Positions 21,694-34,100 of a stretch of DNA of 64,000 bases are shown here, in pieces (within the stretch, counting starts at the first letter, position 1; each line of letters starts with the position of its first letter). Source of the DNA: Microstegium vimineum (taxonomy: Eukaryota; Streptophyta; Magnoliopsida; Poales; Poaceae); the NCBI GenBank assembly GCA_022036555.1, contig CM039129.1, forward strand, positions 41,009,827 to 41,073,826. Direction: 5' to 3'. The notes under the pieces were generated by a model. It was given only the letters and a program-made list of their open reading frames with translations, made no database searches and was not told the DNA's origin. The translations under genes were made by a program, and so were the position numbers.

Positions 21694-24600
21694 TCAGAAG
21701 TTGTTCCTGAGGCTCGTCCCGTTGTTCCACCCCCGCTCCCTGTTCTGCTGCACCTTCTGCCCACCGCCGCCGCTCACCGGCACTCGCCGTGCTGTCCTGC
21801 GTGCGTTGTCAGTCCCCTGGGCAGCTGCAGCACCGGCTTTCTTCCCTGCCTGCGCCGCCAAAGACGGCCTGATGACTACCTTCTTCTGCAGGCTTCGCCG
21901 CAGGATGCTGTTGATCCTCTTGCTCCTGCTGCCCTTGTCGATGGAGACAACCGGAGGAGAGCACAGCGGGGGTGAGGACAGGTTCTCCGAGATCTTGTTA
22001 AGCGGCGATGGCATTGCTGCTGCTGCAGGCTTTGCTGTGGGCGTTGGCAGCAGCAGCGTGTTGCGCCGTGGAAGCGGTATCAGAGACATCCGGCGCGAAG
22101 CCGGGTTCAATGGCTGCTGGCAAGCTCCACCGTTGCAGAGTGAGACTCGTCTGGCCTTTGTTGTCTGCACAGCTTCTGGGTTGTTCTCCTTCTCGTCCCC
22201 TAGTGACATCAGCTGCTTGAAGCTGTAAGTGTCAGTGTTGCTGTCGGAGAACATCTGCTTGGAGATGCCGAAGTCTTTAGGTGCTGCTGCTTTCTCTGCT
22301 TTGGAGTTGAGGTTCCTCTCGGCCATTGGACTTCTCAGGTACGAGTTCTCTTCTTTCATGCCGTGCTGCTTCTGCAGATGGTCTTGGGCAATCTTGTTGT
22401 CGACATGCTGCCGTGCTATCTTTCTTTCAACTAGAAGCTGTGATTCCAGCTCTTTGATCTGCAAAGAGATTAGAAGTACCGATAAGCATGTTAATTTTTT
22501 ATACTGATTCTAGTTTTCCCATGAACACTACATTAGCCACCACATCACATTTCGCAAAAGCATGATATATAAGAAGACAAAAATACATCATACATTTTAT
22601 TGATTAACCAGTCTAATTGAAATTTTAATTAGCATTGAATTGGTTGTAACAGGAAAGATAATTACATGATCTAGTTGGTCTAGTCAATCAATTTAGCCGG
22701 CAAGGGGCACCACTCTCCATTGAAAAAAATATGTACATGGCATGTTCCATATGACACAAATTGAACTTAATTTTGGGCACAGTGCCAACTTTAATCTTTC
22801 GTTGCCACATACCTTCTCTTGGAGATTCATAGTGAGCAAATCTTTAGCCTTATTCTTCGCTTCAAGTGTTTGTATCCTTTCTTCCATACTCTTAATCTGA
22901 GTATCTTTGTTCTTGCTATCCTGTTTGGCTCTCCCAACCTAGCAGAACCAATAGCAAGATATATTTTAGTGAACTTAAAAATTTACGACATATTTGCACA
23001 TGCATATATTGGAATAATGATATAATACCATGAGCTTGTATCTTGATAATTCTCCAACGTCGACTTGTTTTTTAGCTTGTCCAAGCTCTATGCCTCGCAC
23101 TCTGCTTGCAAAGTTCAACGAACAGAGAGTTTCACCCACGTCATTCTCATCAGGACTGATTTGAACAAACATTAAAGTTTTGGAATCTCCACCTGCATTG
23201 TTTAAAAACTGAATTAGAAAGCTCAATTTAAGTGTAAGATTATACCATATATGAAAGAAAAAAACTACATACTTAGTGAGTCTTGCAGCAAGTGTGTTAG
23301 TTTTGAATTCCTGTAATTTGAAACAACAATGGTATTGTTATAAGCAGTCATAACTTAAGTTATAAGACTAAAACTTAAATAAAGAACTAAATTTAAATAC
23401 CTAAAGGGTATATGTGGGGTCTTCGTTGCAAGAGCGGATATGACATCACCAAGTGCAGAAAGCGATTTGTTTATGTTCTGTGCTTCTTTCAATCTTTCTC
23501 CTTGTGCATCTGTCTTTGCTACCCGTTCACTTCCAGCAAGGTCAATTAGCCATAGTTTGCTCTTTGTACATTCTCCATTCATCAAGTTTTCTCCTTTGAC
23601 CATTACACAGTGTATGCTGAAATAAAAAAAAATCAATTAGCACATAATTTGTGATATATGTCATAACATAAGTGAACAAGACATCTTTATGATAAAAGTA
23701 CAAACCAGTGAGATCGACTACTATGCTCATTAGCATTTGTTGAACCCACGACTCTAGCTTTGCTGCCAGTTTGCAACACTTCCCAAGCCTCATTCATGTT
23801 AGTCACCCGTGCTTCAACGAGTCCTGGTACATGGTGAACTCCTTCTGCAACTTGTCTTACTTCTAGTCTGCAAAAAGATACAATGTCATGACTGAATTTA
23901 TAGATTACTAATACAGTAATGTAACTCAAGAGCTAAATTGTACCTTTTTGTTGCTGCGCCTGGTTGAGATCCTGTCAGTAGCAAATCATGAATCTGCTCA
24001 TTATACACCTCCAAAACACTGACAGTAATCTCATATTGGAATGTGCCCTCTCTTTCTTTGATTATTCGAAAGAGTTCTTCTAGAGTTCGGTAGTTAACAC
24101 CACGAGCACCTTCAATCCCTTCCATGGTAAATGTTTTACCAGTACCAGTTTGCCCATAAGCAAAGATGCAAACATTAAATCCATCCAACACCGAAATTGC
24201 ATATGGTGCAGTTCTCTCAAAAACCTTTTCTGTATATATAAATTAAATATGTTAAAAGAATGTAAAATTTCGTGAAAACAGAGCATGACCAATAATGTGA
24301 TACAAGGTTAGTGAATGCAATGTATAATCAGTTACCTTGGTCTTCATCAGGGCTAAATACAGAATCAAATTTGTATACTTTTTTGGATGATACATGACCC
24401 TTAACAATAAGCTCTCCATCTTTTGCAGAGTCAAAATCAATAGCTGACAAAGCTCCTTCTGCTATTTCTTCTGCATTAAGTGGTCGGCACCGACAAAAAA
24501 CTCTAATATTACCTAAGTAACATGCAAATCATTATTAGTTTTGTAACCATTATATTTGCAATGAAAATATGAAAGACAAAAATAAAATAAAACAACAAAC

Positions 24601-26216
24601 CTTTTAGCTCTATAAGCTTGTTGTACAAGTCTTTACGCTCCTTTGCCTCCTCATTGAACTTTTCTTTGAGGTCTTTGAACTCACATTCCAAACTTACATA
24701 TTGATTAACTGTTGATCATATCATGTTTAACTTATTTGTAGGAAGTAAATACAAACAAGAATAATGAATAATGTATATATTTCAAGGATTGAGCAGCACA
24801 AACATACCATATTGCTGAATTGTTGCGGACATTTGTGAAGCATCTAGGACACATTTTTTGTATTCTAGCGATTCTTGTCTTAGATTCTGGTGCTCTGATT
24901 TTAATACCTTCATCGTATGATTGTAATTAATATTTATCACACCTCTTATATGACATAAAATTCCAGGTAAGTATGTAAATAAAAATGATTTTTGAGCCGA
25001 ATACCATAAATTTTTCGCCCAATTCTTTCAGTAAGTGACACAAACGGCTCTTCTCCTTCACTTGACCTTCAACCGCAGAGGCTGCATTGATGAACAACAA
25101 AAATTGTAAAAAAAAACGGTTCTGATAGAAACAAGAAAGGCTAACCATGCACAACATTGTTTGAATGACAAATCCAGTGAACTGAACATGTGCACTTACT
25201 TACAAGGACTGTCAAATTCTGACCTGAACGGTCTGAACCACTACACAAGCCAGGGGCATGTAAATGTATTTGTGAATCCTAGAGTCTGTAATTGTGAATC
25301 CTTTACCTAGTGAGCCAACGTGCATGGACTTTCTCATCAGCTCCATCTGCAGATCACGGAGTGACTCCTGGGCTTCACGGCACTCTGTGGTTTTGAGCTG
25401 GTTCTCTCTCATCAGGTCCTCTAACAGCCTCCTGCACTCCTCCTTCTCCCGCAGAAGCACACCATACTGTTGTTTCAGCAGGTCACAGCAGTCGGATGTA
25501 TCCTCCTGCAAGGAACACGGAAAATCTCATTCAGTTAAGACAGTGAGCAGCCAAGCACGGCAGCATAAAATTTCTTGGAGATTTCTGGTAATGTGATGTG
25601 AAGAACCTCTCCGATTTGCTCCGGTTGCAGATTCAGACCGCCCACGACCTCACCATCCGTGGCATGGCATCTCTCACTAGAAGCCACATCCTCACCATCC
25701 GTGGCATGGCATTTCTCACTAGAAGGAACGTCCTCAGCGCCAGCGGCGGGGCCAAGTTCCGCGGGCGGCGGTGGCGAGAGTGAGGCGGCGGAGAAGAGCT
25801 CGAGCGGCGCCACCCTGTGTCGCGCGGCGCTCCTCCGGATATAGTCCGGCGTGTCCTGGAGCGCGCCGTCGCACGGGACGCCGTCGCCGCCGTTGGCGGC
25901 TCCGAGCGCCCGCGCCGTTCCCGCGGAGCCCGCCGGTGAGCCCTCTGGTGAACACCGCGGCGATAAAAACAGAGATGAGAAATCGAGGGCCGCCGGTCGA
26001 GATCTGCGAAGAGAAACAGAGGAGCGTACCCTCGGCGACGTCGAGGCCGGAGAAGTGGCCCTGATCGGCGGCGTAGGAGAGGATGATGACGTCGAGGGCC
26101 TCGGACATCCTCACCGTCTTCGCCCTTCGCGGCGACGAGAATGGTGCGGGTGCGAGTGCGCCAGAGACGGCGGCCTTGGCGCAGTCCCCGTCCGGTCCCT
26201 CGTCCTCCATTCTCAC
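21694..26216 (-). CDS. Kinesin-14 family motor with central motor domain
   Basis: Microtubule motor. Minus-strand exons: 26,216-26,030; 25,944-25,607; 25,505-25,307; 25,081-25,005; 24,907-24,808; 24,708-24,601; 24,512-24,336; 24,229-23,944; 23,867-23,706; 23,616-23,401; 23,310-23,273; 23,192-23,029; 22,938-22,813; 22,458-21,694. The sum is 2943 bases, an unbroken 980-residue frame. Order: acidic Ala/Pro N-terminus; coiled coil about 180-335 (EKEECRRLLEDLMRENQ); motor about 337-672 starting GNIRVFCRCRP, P-loop GQTGTGKT 421-428, switch I NEHSSRSH 537-544, switch II DLAGSER 570-576; second short coiled coil; basic Ser/Pro tail with RRMSLIPLPRRN. A neck-like coiled coil before the motor is the kinesin-14 pattern, normally minus-end directed. 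The tail resembles the KIN-14 group that includes Arabidopsis malectin-domain kinesins, but no malectin domain is seen. The exon 2 donor (GAG/GTTCTT) is weak, the least certain junction. Confidence 0.92.
25650..25727 (-). repeat. In-frame 39-bp duplication in the kinesin N-terminus
   Basis: Two 39-bp copies encode consecutive 13-residue units around SSEKCHATDGED and SSERCHATDGEV in kinesin exon 2. The frame is kept and the copies differ at only a few bases. Confidence 0.8.
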
Positions 26217-28000
26217 GCCACTTATCCGGCGCGTGCGTGCGTGGTTGGACCGATGATCACGTCGCTCGCGTGACGGCGGCGCGGGTGGTGAGGGAGGGAT
26301 GGAGGGAAGGAGGGAGTGGTTCGAATTTGGGGAGGCGGAGTCGCGGAGAAGAGGAATGTAGTGGGGGCGCGGATGGGTGGGTCCCTTTGAATCGAGATCG
26401 AGAGGGCTGGGCGAGAAAGGAAAGCGACGAGCCGACGACGAGGGCGGCGGACGAGGAGGAGGCGACCGTTGCTCAGGGCTGGGAGCTTTTTTTTCGAACG
26501 GATTCGAAACGCGTCACGCCATCATCTCGTCCCCATCGTGTGGTCGTTAGAGGAGACAGGCGAGTAACGCCCGCGGCGGGGCCGTGGATGACGGGTGGAC
26601 CCCTTTTCGGTCCGGCGATGGGGGTTGGGCCCTTACGTCAACGCCTCGTCGCCGGCGGCGGCGGCCCCGCACGTGCTCATGTAGGCTTGCGGTTGGTAGG
26701 TAGTAGCCGGTAGCATATCTCGCACACAACGGAAGGAAGAAACGAACGTACCAACGCTGCTACGTGTCCCGTAGGTATGTGTTTGAGTCCGTCCTTCGTT
26801 TCAAACTACTATGAGCGGGCTTGCTCACCGCCCAAACCGGATCGGGCCGCTTGATTTGCGGCCTTGCAGGTGGGGACACAACAGTTCACCGGTAGTGCAA
26901 TGCAAGGAAGAGAATAAGAGATACTCCCGGTTTCAAATTCAAATTATAAAATGTTTGGTCGCTTTAGATATATAATATAGTTTTTTTTACTATGTAAATA
27001 TAGCTAATTATGTAGTAAAGAAAATATATCTAGAAAAAATCAAAACGACTTATAATCTGATGAAACAAAGAAAATAATAACAAGTGGAAATTCACATCCT
27101 TCTTCAGCATTTTGATCCTTTCAATCTCAAAAGCAAGACCACCTTTGTTCCGTTTGACCCTTTCAATCTCAAAAGCAAGACCACCTCTATTCCGTCTGGA
27201 GACGATATCAGAGGCGGATTTAGGCCCCGTACTGCCCGGGCTGAGGCCCCGTACTGCCCGGGCTGCAGCCCTAAAAAAACTCCCAATATAACTCTGATAT
27301 GAGGGAACACCCTCATCCCCAACCCTAATAAGGAATTACCTATGGAGAATCGAGGGTTGGTTCCCCATTATCATATCTAATTCCACCTACTTGGAGTAGC
27401 TTCGTCATGGTCTCGTTTAGAATATAGGAATTTCACATAAAAATTTGTCAAATGGAACAAAGAATGGAATTCTTAAAAACTAAATATTAATCACTTCATT
27501 GGTTGTGAGCGCGGAAAATAGAATGCCTAGGATCCCAAGATATGGAAATCATATTATATGTGGAGAATAAATAAGTCGAAGATCCTTATTTTGATTATAA
27601 TGTGCAATTAGCCAAAGAGAATGATCAAACAGTGACTTCTTTTGGTAATAGTTCACCGAAAATTCAACTCAAATGCTACTGATGCTATCGCACACTAGGT
27701 CGATCACTAGCCCCATTGGTGACAAACAATATATATGATGATACCCATTTGGGGATGATCCGTCCATTGCCAATTGCCATGGTTCTCTCCATCAGCACAC
27801 AAAAATACCTCATCTGATCGCATTTCATGGCGAAAGGGTAGCCATTTTACACCTCACAAGGTTTTTTTAGGGCGTGCATACGATTTCTCGAGACAAATTC
27901 AAAACGATCGCAGCAAACATATGCTAGAGATGATTTTTGGAGTTTCAAACTCGGCAAAAAAAATTCCACAGATGGCATGAACTGCCAAGTGCCAAAGCTA
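26217..28000. other. Intergenic between the kinesin and the 203-residue gene
   Basis: GC-rich kinesin promoter side to about 26,900. A degenerate MITE-like stretch with short inverted ATAAAAT/TTATAAT blocks lies near 26,925-27,065. Two small tandem repeats follow. From 27,270 to 28,000 nothing was recognised beyond AT-rich sequence. Confidence 0.4.
27114..27265. repeat. Two adjacent tandem repeats (42 bp x2, 22 bp x2)
   Basis: A 42-bp unit (gatcctttcaatctcaaaag...) is repeated from 27,114 and 27,156. A perfect 22-bp unit (aggccccgtactgcccggg plus ctg) is repeated at 27,222-27,243 and 27,244-27,265. Confidence 0.85.
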
Positions 28001-28612
28001 CTACCACGCCCAGATGGCGCTGACGCGGTCGGCGACGAGCGCGGCGACGCGACGTGCACAGGTGGCGACGAACGCGGCGGGGTCATCGACGCATCCCTGC
28101 CACGAGCACGCGCGCATGAGCACGCGTCCACGTCCGCCGCCACGGCCGCGCCGTCCGCCGCCGGCGCGGCGCCAGAGGCGGGCGAGGCAGCATCCCTGGT
28201 CGTCGTCGCGGCCGCCCGCCGCCACCACCACGGCCGACTGCAGGTACGCCGACGCCGCGTGCTTCAGCAGCTGGTTCCTGATGCCGATGTTGGACGCGTC
28301 GAAGTCGTGGATGTCGTGGCACGAGTACTCGCCCCAGCTGCTTCCCCACCGCCACGGCTGCTGCTGCTGGTGCTGCTCGCCGCAACCACCGCCGCCGCCG
28401 ATGCCGGCCTCACACTCGCCGCCGCAGTGCTGCTCCTCCTCCTCTAGCACGTCGCGGAGGCTCGTGTACTCGATGCTGCCGCTGCCCCCGCTGCTGCTGC
28501 CGCTACGCCCGATGCTGCTGCTCCGGCTCCACGGCCTCGACGTCGTCCGCCGACTGCTCCCTGCCCCCGCCCGTGGCGAAACCTCCAGTGGCGACGCGTC
28601 GGCTGCCTCCAT
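28001..28612 (-). CDS. Uncharacterised plant protein, 203 residues
   Basis: I do not assign a function. A single-exon frame from ATG 28,612 (MEAADASPLEVSPRAG) to a stop at 28,001. It begins with a Ser/Arg/Gly-rich segment, then SIEYTSLRDVLEEEE (about residues 45-59), then Gly/Gln-rich sequence, then ASNIGIRNQLLKHAASAYLQ (about 110-130), and ends in a basic, Ala-rich tail. The pairing of YTSLRD(V/L)L with IRN(Q/R)L(L/V)K(H/Q)AA.AYLQ recalls a small unnamed plant family of short nuclear-like proteins. That is recollection, not an alignment. An in-frame upstream extension exists to 28,996 but lacks family-like sequence, so the internal ATG was chosen. Codon use is very GC-rich, as in grass single-exon genes. 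No signal peptide or membrane segment is seen. Confidence 0.65.
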   Translation of the reverse strand: MEAADASPLEVSPRAGAGSSRRTTSRPWSRSSSIGRSGSSSGGSGSIEYTSLRDVLEEEEQHCGGECEAGIGGGGGCGEQHQQQQPWRWGSSWGEYSCHDIHDFDASNIGIRNQLLKHAASAYLQSAVVVAAGGRDDDQGCCLARLWRRAGGGRRGRGGGRGRVLMRACSWQGCVDDPAAFVATCARRVAALVADRVSAIWAW

Positions 28613-29251
28613 CGTCGTCCTAGCAACGACAGACACCCACCTCCGTTTCGTTTCTTTGGGAATGCAATTCTTTCTTTGTTTCTTTCTTGTGTGTTTTTTT
28701 TGGATCAATCCGGTAGGTGTAGCTTGAGACGAGGAGAAAAACAAGGCGCCGCATGCATCGATCGGCGTTACCAGTGCAGTGAGAGCATGCATCTCTCTCA
28801 CTGGCTCTGCTTCATTATAGGAGATGCTTGTCCTAACTCTGACCAAGCCAGATATAGCACTGCTGCATGCCCTCAGATCAGGATCAACAGCAAGACAAAT
28901 ACACCACAGATCACTGACTAATAGTCTGCAGGGGTTTTTTTTTTTTCGATGCAGAATATATATGTGCATGCATGTGAAAGCAGCTTGTAATAGCAAAAAT
29001 GAAACTCCAGAATCGATCGTGGTACGTGTTGGCCATCCAAATAGGCAATGATACTGTTTACTGTTAACGTCAAATGCAAGTCCAGAACATGAAATTTGCC
29101 AGGACTCAAAACGCAGTTCAAATGGTTCATGCTATGATTTCAGAACGCATTATTTCAAACAGAGACCGAAAAAACATTCCCAGAAACATTTCGCTCCGCA
29201 GATATAACAGGCAGCAGATACCTAAGAACCAGGACAACAACAACAACACCC
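28613..29251. other. Spacer between the 203-residue gene and uL14m
   Basis: Probable 5' region of the 203-residue gene (minus strand) and 3' region of the uL14m gene. No further gene was seen. A T-run lies near 28,936-28,946. Confidence 0.4.
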
Positions 29252-31177
29252 TCAAACGATGTGCTCGGCCAGCGCGAGAATCTTGAGGTGTTTCTTCTTT
29301 CTCAGCTCATGGGGGACAGGGCCGAAGACGCGGGTGCCGATCAGCTCGCCCTTGTTGTTCACGAGGACTATCGCGTTGTCGTCGAACTGGACCTCACTGC
29401 CGTCGCTGCGTCCTTTCTTCATGGCAGCGCGGACGACCACTCCATAGACTACGTCTCCTTTCTTCACCTTGCCACGAGGCTGGGCTTCCTTGACGGATCC
29501 GATGATCATGTCCCCAAGCCTTGCTCCTTTCTTCCCCCTCAAGGACTGTATGCACATAACCCGCTTCGCCCCAGAGTTATCCACCACCTTGAGGTTGGTC
29601 CTCATCTGGATGAATGTTCTGATTTGCTGAAAATGGGATAAAGAAATATGTCATCACCTTTGGAATCCACACTGAAATTTGCGATCATCTCAAGACAACT
29701 AGACAAGACAACACCTTGTCCATATAGTCTGAGTTGGTTTCATCAAACTGAACAAGCTCAAGAAGATTTTTTTTTTTTTTGGTTGTAAACCAATATAGTT
29801 TGTCAAAGGAATCATTCTAATTAAGGATCTATTTATAGCCCTACAAGTGTTGAAAATTGCAAACTGAGGAACCTGCAAAATGCTTAGATACTACAAAGGC
29901 TATTGAAGCATTCTGCTATATGAAGACTGGACGATGGCTGTCATGGGTATTGGGGAAAATGAAAATATAGACAGTCTTGATTAATCGAACCTAAGATGTC
30001 AGTGTAAGTAACCATATATGGATTGAAAGACAGAGTAAAATGATTTTATGGCCAAGAGTTATACGGAACTATGAAAATATGTCTCAGCTCAGTATATATT
30101 TCATTTTTCTTCTTTGAAAACAACCATGTTGAGAAATACAATCAAGACAAAGTTATATTCTAAAAGATATCTTAGCTTCAGACCACTTTTTTTAGGAACA
30201 CCTGAATGTTTGCTAGTTTCCATCAAATGGCCAACGAAACATGCTCATGGAGAGTGTCTAGAAGAGTGCCTTTTAATGGAATACAGTTTGTGATAGGAAT
30301 TCAGTGTCAAAGGATCTAGTCGTAGTCTTATTACCATGGTCCATGACAACACATTATTACATTAAGGCTACTCTAAAAAAGACTCAGGTGTCAATAAAAG
30401 ATTTTCAACTATGTCAGTTGTATAAGCAAGGTCAATAACATGCTGTATGATGGATATCATGGGGAAATGGAAGACATACAATTGTTCAATAATCACATTC
30501 AGAATGTCAGTGTAGCTATCATAAGGCTTTGAAAACATTTATTTTCTTACCAGAAGCTTATTCAAAACAGTAAGTACACACGTTTAATGTCATCATAATA
30601 AATGTTTCTACACAGAAAGAAGAGCTTACCTGACTGATAGCATCACAATGAGAAGGTCTTGTTACTGCCTCAACAGAAGAGTTGGCGGCACCAAACAAAC
30701 TATTTCCATGGCTTCCCATCAAAGCACGTCCAACTATATAAATCAAGAAGCATTCAACACTTTGAATTAGAACAGCATACCCACAGCTAGCTATTGAAAG
30801 CACAAGCTTTAATAAGGTGCATACGGTTTCTTATTGACTTACGGCTATGCATTGGCTGCGCCTGCATAGAGACAGTGATTCTAATTTCTAAGCATTTAAA
30901 CCATAGGGCCCGATTGTAATTAACCAACTGACCTGTTGGTCACTAGGAAAACACAAAACATTGGCAAAATTTGAACGTGGATTGTTTTTTATTCTAAAAA
31001 AAGAAGCCTGTTACTTAAATCTAAATCCAAGCTCATATAAACTGGATCGATTATAGTATTATGTTATCTGAAGGAAGATGCTACGTGACATGTTCTCGTT
31101 ATGAAATCAAAATTCTCAGAGTCAGAGGCCTTCAAACTGATACCTGATGGACATTTTGACCTCAGGAATGCTGCCAT
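29252..31177 (-). CDS. HLL: Mitochondrial ribosomal protein uL14 (HUELLENLOS-like)
   Basis: Nuclear-encoded bacterial-type L14, component of the large subunit of the organellar ribosome. Minus-strand exons are 31,177-31,144, 30,733-30,630 and 29,623-29,252 (510 bases, 169 residues, phases 1 and 0). The N-terminal stretch MAAFLRSKCPSVGRALMGSHG is basic, hydroxylated and acid-free, as a mitochondrial presequence should be. The L14 core runs IQMRTNLKVVDNSGAKRVMC, GARLGDMIIGSVKEA, KKGDVVYGVVVRA, and ends HLKILALAEHIV, of bacterial and not cytosolic (L23) type. Arabidopsis has two such genes, HLL and HLP; which one this matches was not decided. A leader intron is likely: acceptor CTTGCAG at 31,210 and donor CTG/GTACGC at 31,728. 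Intron 2 is about 1 kb. Confidence 0.92.
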
Positions 31178-34100
31178 TTCCTGCTACCCTGCTCTTTGCC
31201 TGAGCTTTCCTGCAAGCGAAAAGGACGTGCACAGCGATCAGAGGCGAACTTGGCCACAATATGTACGCATGTAATTGCGTCAGATCCGAATACAAACAGC
31301 TTAAGGCATCTACACCAGTTCCTCATTATCAACCCCAACGAGAAAAAAAAAACTGTTGTTTGCCGGTGAAAAGCTTGTTCCAGCGGATCCCTATCCCGAC
31401 CCCTCAAAGAAAGGGGAATCCCCTTGCCCCCCAAAACCTGAGATTGTTGGCGGGAGCTCCAACTGTCCTCGTTTGCACAGGTGCCGCCAGCCGCTGTCAA
31501 GAAAGCCTAGTTGAAGTTGACAGCAGCCTCAAGCTCCAGAAGGAGAGGAGGGGGAGCGGCAGCACGCTGTGGCGCTGGAGCAGGAGGAGAAACGGGGAAG
31601 CGGCGGCACGCCGCGGCGCTGGCGATGGAGGAGAGCAACGGCGCCGGCGGCACGGTAGGGTTTTGGGTGCTCAGTTTCGCACAGCTGAAGGGGGAGGCAG
31701 GGCAAGGCAAGGGAAGAGAATGGCGTACCAGGTGGCTGCTTGTCGCCGGCGAAGGGCCCGATAGCGCCGCTCGCCCTGCCGCCGCCGCCAGAAAAGCCGC
31801 CGTGAGAGGAGGAGGTGAAGAGGAGTAGAGATTTGTCCAGGACATCGACCAGCCCATATAGAGTAACGGGCCTACGATTAGATGCAGCCCAGCTCGTTTC
31901 AAAGAATGAGCCCGTTTTCTTTATTTTCTATTCTTTCTTTATCTTTTCCTTGTAATATTTGTGATCACATGTATTTCTTCCAACGATTTTTTATAACAAA
32001 TGCATAATTTAATTTATATATGACTTAAAATATTAAATGTAAACATACAATGTTTCCGAATCGAGAGAAGTAGTGTCACCGGGAAGGCGGGAACGGATGC
32101 ATTGCCCCTGCCACTGTACTCCTTCCATTCAGCCACTCACAATCACAATCTACAACTAGTACTTGAGGTATTAGTATAGCACCCGTACTAATGACACAAC
32201 TTTATTTTAGAATGCACATAAAAACAATCAAACAACGATATTATTTTTTTATGCCAAATTGTGATATAGATTCAGATTCTTGCGTTGAAATGAAGTACTT
32301 ATAGAATATTTGACCAAGTACACAATATTGTTTAACCACAGTTGAAATGAGTGGTATCAACAAGATACATCAATCATATAAACAATTAAAATCAATGGTA
32401 TAAGCAAGATATAACAATATAGTTTAAAAAGTTTAAATATGCAAGAACTTGCTTAGAATATTTCTATTTAGGGTTTTAAATACCGTGATAAAACTTCTTA
32501 AGACAATCTCACATGCTCTAATTAAAGGGAAAACGGCAGGCTATTCCTAGCTGAAGGCCAGGATGCAGATTCAAAATGGAGAATTTGTAGCAACTGTTCG
32601 TACTAACCGAGAGCCAGGTATGTGAGTGTGACCAAGGGCAATGCAAGAGTTTGGGCCTTAAACGTCAGTTTGGTTACGTGGCGTCCTTTCAGTCTACCTA
32701 GGAAATAAGTCAGGCTAGCCAAAGACGGCCTCCAGTTATCTAAGATGTACTTAACTAAGCCTGACTTAAATATAGTTTGTTTGGTCGACTAGTTTGGCTT
32801 GGATAGAGCTACATCTTCTTTGTGTAGTTAACTTCACCACCTTCGAGACAATTCATCGGACACGTGGTGAGCAACACTTCTCTGCGAATCAGAGTAAGGG
32901 AGCAGGGGGGAAATAGACTTTTCTCTCAGCTAAACGATGAGCATAGCTAAAGTACTAAACCAGTAAGGGCACCTACAATAGAGACATATAATGATATTTT
33001 AGCCACATGCACTCCATGTTGGTGGAAAAAAATAGAACTCATATTCTCTCTCCAAGGTCACCAACAGTCTATCCTATCATCCTAGTCTTGTACATCAAAA
33101 AAGGGTGCATACAACACTTTTTCTCATTTCTCTCTCCCCAAGGCCATCATCCATCGGTCAGAGCGTGCTCTCCGACATTCTCCTCTGCTATTTGTCAAAA
33201 AGGATGCTACTTTTTTATAGGCTAACACAAGCCTCGGCGAGACCACTAAACCAGGTGACATGACATGTTGATAGCGAGGTGGAGGTTAGGGCAGTACACC
33301 ACCCCAGCGTGTTGGAGAAGCCCTAAACCACCACTAGTGACATCGACACACCCTAGCTAGCTCTCTAAAACAACTATGTTTGCCACGCCAGCTCTCTAAC
33401 AACTACAACCCCCACGTAAGCAAGCGAAAGCAGTTTTTTGGTGTGTAGATCCTAGGCATGCACAATCCACGTACACCGTCCATTAGCGTATCGAGATATG
33501 TGTTGTTCAAATCGGAGTATAAAGCATTTGGGAGAGGGTAGCAGCACGAATCTAAAAGCACATTTCAATGGTGCAGATAACACATGCCGAGCAGTTGAGC
33601 ATATACATGATGCATTGTGTTTTTGCAAGTGCAACCCTCCAACAAGTGTGTACGCCAGGGCTCTAGCACTACTGCAAAGAAAAATAGATATAGAGATGTA
33701 AAAAAGACAACATTCTGTTTTTACTAATCTGTCGTCGCTGGCGTATACTCGTAGTACTATGTTGAAGTTTTGCAGTCAAGCCCCTGCATGCTACTGTGCA
33801 GGCGCCGCAGCACCGACCCGAGGTCTCCTTTGCAAAATGTGCTTCTGAGTCTATAGTACACTAGCCACCACACTGCTAGTAGTAGTACTCCCAGTCCCAG
33901 TCCCAGTCCCGGCTGCGTGCTCGTGCTGCTCCGTCGGATAAGCCCAGGCAGGCAGGACCGCAGGAAGGAGAGGGGGAAGAAGGCAAAGCAGCTGCAGCAG
34001 GTCACCTCGGCTAGCTGTTTTTTACCTGTAGCTCCCCTCCCTCTAGGTCTTGGAGTACTCACTCACTCACTTTGCGTCTGGCCAAATCGATCCCTTCAGG

